Assembly (NCBI RefSeq): GCF_033568475.1
Contig: NC_133123.1
Coordinates: 1,736,001 to 1,800,000, forward strand
DNA from: Henckelia pumila
Taxonomy: Eukaryota > Streptophyta > Magnoliopsida > Lamiales > Gesneriaceae
Length of the DNA: 64,000 nucleotides
Reading direction: 5' to 3'
Shown: positions 35,985-46,565 of the stretch, piece after piece
Layout of the letters: the number at the start of each line of letters is the position of its first letter
Position numbering within the stretch: the stretch's first letter is position 1
The notes under the pieces: model-generated
The model's database searches: none
Seen by the model: the letters and a program-made list of their open reading frames with translations, nothing else
Told to the model about the DNA's origin: nothing
Program-made: the position numbers and the translations under genes

Positions 35985-36340
35985 GTGTGTTTAAACCAAA
36001 TCAATATTTACTAGATTCAAAAATACATATACGTCATTATTGTGTATCACTATTTTATAATATCAAGCACATCATCTTTTTTTCCATCGTCAACCAAATG
36101 ATCTACAAGATCTTTCAGACATTCAATCAACATACGATGAATTATATGATTTGGATAGACATCAACGGTCTCCACAAACTTTTATATATTGGTTGATAGA
36201 TATCAATAAATATTTTACGTACTTCATGTTCGACTGTAATACGAGATACCGATGTACGTTTAATACAATACTTGATTATGACGTATATCTCAATATTTTG
36301 TGCCGAATTTATAATTCATAGCTCGCTGCATATGATGGAA
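35985..36340. other. Second copy-2-specific insertion, unidentified
   Basis: About 355 bp with no counterpart in copy 1 near 4405-4420. It includes a short open frame (35987-36196) without recognisable similarity. Ends are not diagnostic. Confidence 0.5.
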
Positions 36341-38923
36341 TGGATTTGGAGTTCCAAATACTCATTCAGTGTTTGGTAAAATTAAAATTTCAAATTGAGA
36401 TTGATATTTGATGAGATTTTATTTAATTAAATGAAATTCTTAGAAATTGATCGGATTTCATGGGATTTGAGTTTAAAAAATAATAAAATAATTAAATATA
36501 TAAAACTATCTCATAAATTTCAAGTATTCTTTAAAAAATTTTACAAACTATTTCAAAATCTATATTATCAATTTCCATGTTATTTTTAAATTTATGTAAA
36601 ACACCAAAATAAAATTTCAATTCCATGAATTTGAAATTCAAAATCAAAAAAAATACCAACACTTAAATTTGAATAGTTATAATAAGATCAAAATAAAAAT
36701 ATGCAAATTTATCAATTCATAACAAAAAATATTATTCTTTATTTTTTATGACGGTGAAAGTCACAGCTGCTATTTATTTTATGTGAAATATGTGAAAATT
36801 AGGACTAACCCAGTGTGCTGCAAAATAATAATAATAGTTATAAAATGATCCCTTATTCTATGATAATAATAATAGCAATAAAATAATAATTTATTAAAAG
36901 TCAATATATATAAGTGTGACCCAGAATTCCTATGTGGTTGCAAAGGCCGAGATACAGATGTGTGTGGGGGTGGTCTCTCTCCTTATAATCTAAATCTCAT
37001 TAAAAATATTAACATTCAGCTGCGTATGCTAAATGCATTTAACTGAACAAACTGAAAGTGGACTTTGACATTTATAATATTTATTTAATTGTTCATTTAG
37101 TCTTATCTTGTGCTATATATATATATTTGTTTTATATATACTTTTTACTATAGCTTGGGTGATTAAATATATAAATAAATCAATGAGATTCAAACTCAAA
37201 ATATTTTTAGCATGTTCAATATGTTCTATATGGGATCGTACATGAAGTAACACTCTTCATATATATATATTTTTAACACAATGTATTCAACTGATCATAT
37301 GGTAATTTATACAAGGATAACACGACTTTTGTAACTAAACAAAATCAATATCATTTTTTGAATTAATACACGCACATATATACAATTGATGCGCTTTCAG
37401 ATTTAATTTTAAACAGAGATTGATATGTTTTTGACACTCTTATTTTGACTTTCATCAATGCAGAATTCATGCATGCACCAAACTTATTTAATATTTATTA
37501 GGTTAAGACTATGATAATAATTATTGTATATTGTGCAATTACACTAGCTAGTTTAAAGATTTATTCCCATGTATATTTCGTATTGTTTAATCGAAAAGAT
37601 AATTGATATTTGTATGGAATCTCAAAAGATGTTTAGTATTGTGCTCAGTGGTCAACTAACTAGCTAGTTTAATTTAGTATTACTAAATTTATATCCAACA
37701 ATATATAAAATCATGTGTATAAATATTATATTTGATGAGCCCAAAAATTTTATTTATTGGTAATAATTTCCAAATTATACAACAACATTATTTCGAATTT
37801 GAACTTTATAAATAAAATGTGAAAACGCGAATGATTAACAATGTTTAAATTCATGATTAATACTTGGTGGGGTCGGTAATTATTTGTCTGGTGGAAGTTA
37901 GTTAAAGTTGACCAAACACGTGGAATACTGAAAGACATTACAAGATTTGCGGAGCCGCGCAATTTCTAAAAATAATTATTTAATTAACATTAACTGGTGA
38001 CTATGAAACCTGTGGGACAAAACCACTCAACTTTACTAGCTACCATATTTCATATTTTTCCATTGTTCAAATTTTGTCATGCGTTAGAGTATCTTCTTCT
38101 TTTAATTTCCCCGTAAATGTTTAGTTATACTATGTTATAAAATCTAAAAGTAGTTGCTAAATATTTTCCATAAAATTAATTCGACTTTTAACTCCGATCG
38201 AAGATAAAAAAAAAAACACCAAAAATATCCGAAATAAACCTACTAAAAAATCAGATTCTAATTGATTGTAAAGAATTTTACAAAACAAAAAAAATCAATG
38301 TTAGTTTAAAAGTATGTTTGGATGTATAAAAAAATTAGATTTGAAATTGAAATTGGATTTGAATTTTAATTGAGTACTTATGTGATGTTAAAAACATATG
38401 TAGTTGTCACATCGACATTTTCTGAATAATGACGATTAATTTTTAGTTTTTTAGTTTAATAATATGATTTTTTATACCACTCATATAATGACTAATGTAC
38501 ACGTAAGATAGTTAAATATAGTAAACTATATATTCATAAAAAAGATGCTAAACTAATTCAAATGCTTCATTTGTCATTAATTAGTATATTAATTTTTCTT
38601 TGACAAGTTTAATCAGTATATATATTTTTATGAGTTTTGAACGTTACATTTTCTTTTTCGTTCTTGACTTTATTTAAATTATTATATTATAGATATTAAT
38701 TGTTTAATATTACAGGTCCTCACACCCTCCAAAAGTCAAAATCCCGACTCTATTCACAAAAATATTAAATCATAATTAAAAAAAAAACGATAAATCGCAG
38801 TTGACTTCTACTTTCATAGTATATAAACTGATGATCAGTTGCTCTCCGATCCTCTACCATCATTCTTCTATATAAACAGCAACATAAAAAGAAAAGAAGC
38901 TCCAAAACATTTTTTTCGAAAAA

Positions 38924-39097
38924 ATGATTTGCTTTTTCGCAGAATCCAATATGTGCAATTTCACGTTTATCTTATTCACTTGCATATGGATCCCAATCCT
39001 CCGCGCAACGCAGTCAGTTGTCAGACTTTTCAGCTTCGTTTTAAAAAACACGATGGAATTTTTTGTTAAATTGCTTATGTTAGTCAAAGTACTTTAA
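38924..39097 (+). pseudogene. RING-H2 gene remnant: RING domain deleted, N-terminal anchor kept
   Basis: Paralogue of the gene at 7215. The first 40 codons, including the hydrophobic anchor, match with several substitutions. Then the sequence jumps from a position equivalent to 7336 to one equivalent to about 7843, across a shared TTAAA. This removed about 506 bp with the RING finger and stop codon. Translation would run on for 17 codons of former 3' sequence and stop at 39095-39097, giving 57 residues with no zinc ligands. The promoter region is kept, so transcription is possible; no ligase function is expected. Confidence 0.88.
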
Positions 39098-39516
39098 CAA
39101 TATTTTAATTATAATTTTAGAGCAATTAAGATAGTTCATTGTTGTGATTTAAGTTTATGTATCTGTTTATGGCAGCTTAATTTGAGTTTGACTTGTGCTG
39201 TTATATATTCAACTTCTTTCAGGCAGATATATATATAATTATAACGGCGCTTACCAAGGATCGATGCTCTTACGGCCAGCAAAAACCGAATTACAGAAGC
39301 AATCTCGATCTCTCTTTTTTATATACTTTCTTGCTTTAATCCAAATTTAATTTCTATAGAAATGTGATTCATATTATGTTCCTCGGAAATATAGAAATGA
39401 TTGTGGGCTAAACACTGATTATTAGATTTAGCCTCAGTTAAATTGAGCTAAACCCATTTACGATATCCCAAGTACGTAAGCATGCAAAAGTAACGACGAC
39501 TCTGAAGATATATATA

Positions 39517-39740
39517 AAAAAAAAAGGGTGAGCCCCACCCCCAAGAGCCCCACACAGAGCCGCCCCAAGCCCCGGCGTGAAGGGAGATAAATTAGGGTTA
39601 TGCCTGGCCAGGTAAATACCCAGGGAGAGGAAGGCTCGCAAGCGCGATAAACAAGGCCAAATACACCTTTTACGAAATTCGAACACTCGTCACTTTCTTT
39701 TTCACCAAGACCTTTGTCAGTCCAACTGTGCCCCTGGGGC
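39517..39740 (-). mobile_element. tRNA-derived SINE with 18-bp target duplication
   Basis: A 224-bp GC-richer insertion flanked by a perfect 18-bp repeat ACTCTGAAGATATATATA (39499-39516 and 39741-39758). On the minus strand it starts near a GGCACAGTTGG A-box (39722-39734) with a B-box-like TGTTCGAATTTC (about 39674-39686). It ends in GGCTCACCC and a T-run, as in T-tailed plant SINEs. It does not resemble the SINE at 4912 beyond the pol III boxes. Confidence 0.82.
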
Positions 39741-39758
39741 ACTCTGAAGATATATATA

Positions 39759-40422
39759 GGAAATAAGGATGGTGGAGAGTACTCGTTGGAAGATGGGTGC
39801 CGTAGTTGCACTCGTCTCCCGTCTCCTTAACTTTGTCTTATTTATAATATGTTATTTTTTAAAATTTACAATAACAGTTCTTTATTTAAATAAATAATAC
39901 ATGCAATGCATGCATCGTCCTCTCATCCATTTTCACATGGACGGACCAAAATAGCAGACTGGCCTTGGCTTTAGCCCAGGCTAAGCCCACTTCCTTATTC
40001 GGTTATATATATAAGTTGTATATATTATATATTGCTATGAGTCATATATGAAGAAAATTTTGACTAGCCAAGAAAAATTTAATTATATATGAACTGATGG
40101 AGAATTTAGAAGAGACTAGTCTCGTGACATTAGCATAAATAATTTTTTTAAAAAAATTACACCAGATTTATGAATATATTATAAATGAGTTACTTTTTCA
40201 ACTTATTTTAGAAAAATAAATAATAATACATTAATTCCACCAAACCTTTACACAAATGTTTGTTGATAAAATACAATATAATGGTATTTTCAGAGAATAA
40301 ATAATCAAATTTGGTATTTTTTTTTTGTTATTAATAGTGTTAGTGGCATTCAAGAAATTAAAAAAAAAATACAAAAATTAAGAGCCTAATAATAGAATAT
40401 ATAGGAGAATCCTTTGATTTTT
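39759..40422. other. AT-rich intergenic sequence
   Basis: I see no gene or clear element. The first part is presumably the native sequence that once followed the duplicated block. Confidence 0.55.
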
Positions 40423-40762
40423 GAAAAATGTTAGATGTACACCTTATACTGTACACCTTGGTTTACACTCTTACTTAAAATTTTCCTAATTTCTCTCATT
40501 AATTGCAAAATACCCATGATAAAAAATAAATATCTAGTTGATCAAGAAAAGTTTTATAATTAATAAGGAAGGGTGTAAACCAAGGTGTACACCGGAAAAG
40601 TCTATGCCATCCCAAGGGCACTGCCCTTGGGATAGCGTGGCAGAGTATGATTGGTTAAAATCAGTGGGGCCCACGTGGGGTCCACTAATTTTAACCAATC
40701 ACGGATTGTCACGCTGCATAGACTTTTCCGTTGTACACCGATGTGTACATCTAGCATTACTC
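40423..40762. mobile_element. Mutator-like MITE with 9-bp target duplication and nested hairpins
   Basis: A 340-bp element flanked by the perfect 9-bp repeat TTGATTTTT (40414-40422 and 40763-40771). Its terminal repeats share AATG[T/C]TAGATGTACAC. Inside are three further inverted pairs: GTTTACAC.../GGGTGTAAAC, GGAAAAGTCTATG.../CATAGACTTTTCC, and a GATTGGTTAAAAT palindrome around a CCCACGTGGGG centre at 40669-40679. A 9-bp duplication fits Mutator-type transposases. There is no coding capacity. Confidence 0.82.
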
Positions 40763-41428
40763 TTGATTTTTTTATTAATAAACTTTTTAACATAAAACTT
40801 AGCCCATCTGGGCTCAATTTCTAGCTCTGTCCATGCATTTTCACTCCCTTTATAACTAATAGAATTTTCTGGGGCTCTTTACATATATATAAATTGAAGA
40901 AGTACTATTATATTTTATGGCATAGTATGATCACCTTTGTTTTTATTTTTGATACTTTTTTGTCACGTGATACTCGAAAATGATATGCGTCCCAAAAAAA
41001 CATTGTGATCATGTACGTCCGACACATGTTAACACTCGATGAAAATAGACCAAAAATCAAAACATACAATAATTGGACCAAAACAAACCCCACATTTAAA
41101 TATTTATAAGGCCAAAACATAAAGTAAACAAATACATACTTAATTCAAGTGAGAGCCCTTCATGACTGATCAAAATCCAAGTAGTCATGTATCAGACCCA
41201 AAAATCCATATATTGAAACTTGAATATTATATATATTGTGATGTTTCACTTGATTCGACGTAAAGGGAATCTCTCTCGATAATGGAAATGCCGATGAAAT
41301 AAAAAAGGACATGATAATTACTTAGATAATTAACGTCTGCCTGCACCTCACACATTAATTTTCTAGAGTTATATAATATGTGGGAGCTCTGCTCAAGTAG
41401 TATTTACATTGAAAATAACGTGTGATGA

Positions 41429-42930
41429 TCAACATGGTTTATAGGCGGTGCAGGTCAAGGGGCCTGCATCGGATGTTAGAGCCGGCGCCATGGATCCATC
41501 GGCCACTTGAAACGACTGCGCGTATGCGTAGCCTGGGGAAATGCTTCCATATCCAGATGGAACAAAGTATGCGCCATTCATGAATTTGTCCCTGGATGAT
41601 CTCCATTTCCAGTTCGTCCAGCCACTCTTCACCTCTCTCTTTGTTACCTGTTTTATGAGTTAACAATTGATAATCAGAACAAAATAATTTTATGTGCTCA
41701 CATATATTAACAACTTTATACGTGCATTATAATTTATATTTGTATAATGTAGCTAGTTATTTACTTGTTTCAGGGCACGGTTATTAGGCGCCATGTAGTA
41801 GTTTCCCTCACTGAAAATGGTTGGATTCGCGCTCCCGCCGATGGCATACATCTCCCATTGATCATATCTATTGTTAGCCACATGCGCGTAACCAAACCTA
41901 ACCCTGCTCATTTGCATGAAAGTAATTTGTTAACAGTCATGCACACAAAAGATCATAATTTAATTTCTCAACTAACTACAAACAATACATAACTTTTTAT
42001 TGATAGATAATATTATATGTATTTGCATTATAAATTAACATGCATGCGTACCTAGGCATTCTTTGAACTAAACCCGGGCCAAAATGGTTAAATGCTACTG
42101 TCACTTTTATTGCTTTGTCTTCTACGTTGTTATCGTCGTGCCCAAATAACATAACCTGCCAAGACAAATTGGTTATGAATTTAGTTGCGGCCGCTTGACA
42201 TGATTTCACAACAAAATATTAGATCTTTTAATTAAATACTTACTTTGTCATGGTCAGAGAAGAAGTTGTTAGAAATGGTGATTCCAGTCGAGGCATGAAT
42301 TACATCAATTAAACCATCATAACAGTGGGCAAGATAACAGTGGTCGATCCAAACATCAGATGAAGCGAATATGTCGATCCCGTCCCCGTCAGACCCACGA
42401 CGATGCCCAGCATGGGTCAGGCTATCACGAACAACACCCGATTTTCCAGGTTTGCAATCATGGATACTGATCCCATGGATGATCACATGGCTAACATGCT
42501 GGATAGTGATGCATGGCCCATAAGCAATCTCCACTTTAGCCCCTCTTCCATCAATGGTCTTGTAGCTATTGATCATGAGTTCATTTTTCAGTGTAATAAC
42601 CATGCTTCTACCAAAAACAATCCACAATGGTTTATCTTGGATCACACCGTATCGAAGGGTGCCCGGCTTAGGGTTTCCTGGGTCGTCTGATGGATCCGTG
42701 ACGACATATATTGCACCATATTTCCCTCCAATGGCATTTTTGCCGAACCCAACTGCGCAATCAGCCAAGGCTTGACGGTTTGCGGCCCAGTTTGACTTGC
42801 GCCTCCAGCATGAGTCTATTGGATTCAAGATTTTGGGAGTGTAGTAACTAGCAGCCAGTGATGGTGATAAGTTGATGAATGCTAGAATTAGGGTGATTAG
42901 GGTTAGTGGAAGAGGAGATGGGGCAGCCAT
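41429..42930 (-). CDS. Pectate lyase (polysaccharide lyase family 1), four exons
   Basis: Exons, minus strand: 42930-42244, 42155-42052, 41903-41765 and 41647-41429. All introns are GT-AG and the joined frame gives 382 residues. A signal peptide (hydrophobic [11 protein letters not shown]) opens the protein, so it is secreted. PL1 hallmarks are visible: [30 protein letters not shown] (calcium-binding Asp region), [11 protein letters not shown] then VMLFGHDD, and the [11 protein letters not shown] stretch with the catalytic Arg. The enzyme cleaves de-esterified homogalacturonan in cell walls by beta-elimination, needing calcium. Length fits plant pectate lyases. The ATG at 42928-42930 was chosen because it opens the signal peptide; the frame extends further upstream. 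Some usually invariant positions differ (VRFG for the common CRHG), so it may be a divergent tissue-specific member. Confidence 0.9.
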
Positions 42931-42995
42931 ATTATTGGATTTTGCAGTTGGAGTACGTACTTTGGAGGTACGAAATGTGACAAAATGTGCTAACA

Positions 42996-43003
42996 TATTT
43001 ATA
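42996..43003 (-). promoter_or_regulatory. TATA box of the pectate lyase gene
   Basis: TATAAATA on the minus strand, 66 bp upstream of the ATG. Confidence 0.55.
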
Positions 43004-43070
43004 TGCATGTATTTTTGTCTGAAAGGTGGCATCCACGTTGTAATAATAAATAGGACTTTTTTTCTTTAAT

Positions 43071-46000
43071 AATTTGTCATCTTTGGTATATTTTTTAAGA
43101 TGGTGTTTGGTATATTAAACGTGATGGCACGAGGGGACCGTACCGTACGCTTTTTACTTTCGATCGAGCTTGAGACTTGGTCTACTAAAATTGGAGAATA
43201 TTGGAAGTATTCGACTGCATATTTTTATTATTAATTTACAATATTCTTTGGGGAAAATGTTCTTGTGTTCTTTTTATACCTCACAGCTTTAAAAAGGTTG
43301 AGTTGAGCTAAATTTCAATCATTTTGAAATGTAAGATATAATGTTTGCATGTTTGACCAGATTTTGGTAATCTATATTATATGTTTTCATGAGCCATAGT
43401 TCGATATCTTCATTTTTTTCGAACTTTATTAATTTCTCTGAATTAACGCTGAATTATTAATTTCTCTATATATCTGGATGAAAAATTTAAAAAATTGGAA
43501 TATGTAAGATTAAAATTGAATTTTGACAACATATACAATACGATTTAAAATATAAATTTTTCATATAAAATTCGAATATAGTTCAATGGAAGGGGCAAAC
43601 TACAAAGTCAAGCCCATTTAAGTTTCAAAATTCCCAATAATTACGGTTTATGTATTTTAAATTAAAATAGGGAAAGAATATATTGACAAAATCGTATCCA
43701 GATTAAAAAATATATATATATTTGACATTTTGAACAAGGCGGTTACAAAGGATCTGGTACAAGGGGACTTCGTGCATCGTCCTACATTGTCAACTATATT
43801 AATTACGCCTTAATTAATTTAGGGAAATTAAATATAATAAGGTCTGAAAAGCATCGATTGATCCATTCATTTTTTCAAAAAAACCAATTTTGAGGGAAGA
43901 TGGAACATATGTAATCAATATTATAGCGTGTGCCATTTAATTTAACTAAAAAATTGTATGTGCGTTGCACGTAATAATAGTTTTATTTGATTGAGATCGA
44001 TATTATCAAAATTTGAATGTTTAGCTTTATTAAAATCAAGTGTTATATTTTTTACGCGCATGTTCAAGCTTCAGTCGCTATGATTCAATATATAATTAGC
44101 TACTGAAGCGAGAATATTACATCTTTAACTTTATTTTTTGTGATATTTTCCGGTTTTCGTTTGACGTTTTTTTTTGTAGTGATATTATATGTTTATATAC
44201 CTTGAATTTGATTTATTTTTTAGCTAACAACTTTAAAGCAATAACATATGTTATATATTTATTGAAAAACGTAAAATATAAATCTTTTACTACTAAAAGC
44301 TATAGTTGGTAGTAATTGAGCAATTTAAATCTTTTAAATTGTACAGCAGTTCAAACAAACACATGTTTTAATTGTTCAACCCAGGAGGAGGATAATTATT
44401 GCACCCAAACAATCACCTTATCAATAATTGTGCTTTCAATTAATGTGAATCAAAACCATAACATTGACTTCGATATTAATTGTATAACTGAAAACGTCTC
44501 GTTTTACCAAAATTTATATTTTATGATAACAATACGACTCAAATATTTTAAAAAATACAAAATCTCGAGCGTCATGTTTCGATTGCTCTCAGTAATTTTT
44601 TTCAGATAAATGATTTTTTTGATTCATTAACTTGTCCAAATTTAATTTTTAATACATTGAATTGTCAATTTGGTTTTGGTGCACACAACTGGCGAAACCA
44701 AATTAATTTTATCATGAAACAACAAAAAGTTGGAGCTTCACAATTAAATCTGCGGACACCACAACAAAAGCATGGCAACACATGTAGCAATACATATAAG
44801 TGGTCCGGTTCAAGTTCAGCTAGTTCACTTTGCAGAAAGGGAGGAGTGAGAAAAAAAAACAAAATTGAAAAACTTAAAATTAATTTCAATTGTATTAAAT
44901 TATAATTGAAAAACATAGGGAAAAAAATTAAAACACCAAAAATAATAATAAGAAAATAAGATAAATATAAAATAAAAGAAGAATCAATATGATTGGCAAT
45001 AATGACAGAAAAATACCATGATTTATACACTAACATTTCAAAATTTTCTTACGTATATTTTTTTAGTTTATTGAATAAATTTGTTTGTTTGACTTCGATG
45101 ATCAAATTTAAATATACATTGAATAATAATTTAGTATAAAAAATAATCAATATCCTAACAAAAAATATAGATATAAAAAATAAATATTTTTATAATTAAA
45201 ACTCTGTGTGTTATATTATTAACAAATTCATACTAAGAAGATTTAATTCAATTATACAATTAATTATTTAATTAATGACATATATACATATTTGTTTCAT
45301 AAGCTCATCAAATTCTTATTTTAAAATCTAACATATTAATATGTGGTAAATATCATTTTCAAAAATCAAATTCATATAATATGCAAGAGTTAATCCAAAT
45401 TTTTATTTATATTTTTATTTGTTCGAATCTTGTATATTTTGTTCAGAAAACTCTCAGAGTAATTGGTTTTGGTGGGACTGGTGACATTATTTTAAATTAT
45501 CTTTTTTCTTTCTATTTGAGATTATAATTCATATAAATAATGATTTTTTTCTATTTTTATCGCTAATAACATAGTTTTTAGTCTAAATATATTATATTTA
45601 TATTTCTAAAAAACATCTAATCAAGTATATGGAGAGAATAATTTTATGTCATCTAACCCCATCATCTCTGGTGTTTCAATCATTAATTTATTCGATAATG
45701 TCTTGATAAGACTCAAATATGTTTTTCTTAATTTTTTCAATAATAATTCAACCGGGTTGTTTTAAATTTGATATACATATAAAATACATATTATTTTACA
45801 TGCCATAAAAAACATTTATATATGAAGTGTGATAATTTTTGCAATAAAAATTTGAGCAGACAAAAAAAGTGAAGAAATTTTATTTTTTTAAAGGATGAAC
45901 AAACATATTTTAAATAAGTTAAAAACTTTTATAATAAATCATTTCAAAGATTTAAGTACTTAGATATAAGAACAATTTATCTGACATAAAAATCGATTTG

Positions 46001-46122
46001 AGTTTAGTGTGATTTTCTAATTTTTGGCACACAAATTTTTATGATTTCATAAGTATTATCATTAAGTGATTATATTAGTCAAGTATTATATTTTAAAACA
46101 AAAACAAAAATGAAATATAGTT
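43071..46122. other. AT-rich intergenic sequence
   Basis: About 3 kb without a supportable gene. The only less AT-rich patch is at about 44690-44850; neither strand shows a recognisable domain there. Confidence 0.55.
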
Positions 46123-46127
46123 ATAAT

Positions 46128-46400
46128 TGTTGTGAAAAAGTAAAAATTTACGGTAAAAAGTAAAAACTCAAAAACTCAAAATTCTACACTTTATAAAATT
46201 TTTCTCTCTTCACAATTGTGTTTTTCTACACAAATGGAGAGACCTATTTATAGATCTCAATTGGAGATTAGTCAAAAATTAATACATCATTAATTACATC
46301 ATCACACACTAATTTTCAATATTTTACAACTCAATTTTCAACTTTCAACCTTCAACATTCAACAATAAATAATAATATATATTTATATATATTTTCAACA
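46128..46400 (-). repeat. 3' LTR of the copia element
   Basis: 273 bp. On the minus strand it begins TGTTGAAAATATATAT at 46400, directly after the polypurine tract AAGGGGGAG (46401-46409), and ends TTTTTCACAACA at 46128. By eye it is identical over its full length to 58994-59266, which lies in the opposite orientation. Outer flank 46123-46127 is ATAAT. Confidence 0.92.
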
Positions 46401-46565
46401 CTCCCCCTTGTGATGATGATCATGATAGAATGACTATCTCCATTACGTGTTGTATACTGCCTCGTTAAAAATCTTACTAGGAAAAACCCATTGGGACAAA
46501 AACCATAGTAAGGAAAAAAGAGTGCAGCCACGTAAACTCCCCCTGATGTCAACATGAATGATTCT

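Larger units (their letters stand above)
31617..39516 (+). repeat. Segmental duplication, copy 2
   Basis: Collinear with 950-8308. Relative to copy 1 it has a 670-bp solo LTR (34295-34964) and two further insertions (about 35495-35895 and 35985-36340). It lacks the SINE, and it lost about 506 bp that included most of the RING coding region. Many small indels and substitutions show that the duplication is older than the Tat insertion. No intact gene was seen in this copy. Confidence 0.9.

Noticed and set aside
39438..39811. Overlapping minus-strand frames of 82 and 117 codons
   Set aside because: They read through the SINE and its target duplications.
40538..40817. Frames on both strands
   Set aside because: They arise from the inverted repeats of the MITE at 40423-40762.
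44316..45036. Frames of 97 and 123 codons
   Set aside because: Low-complexity AT-rich sequence with no domain, promoter or conserved counterpart.
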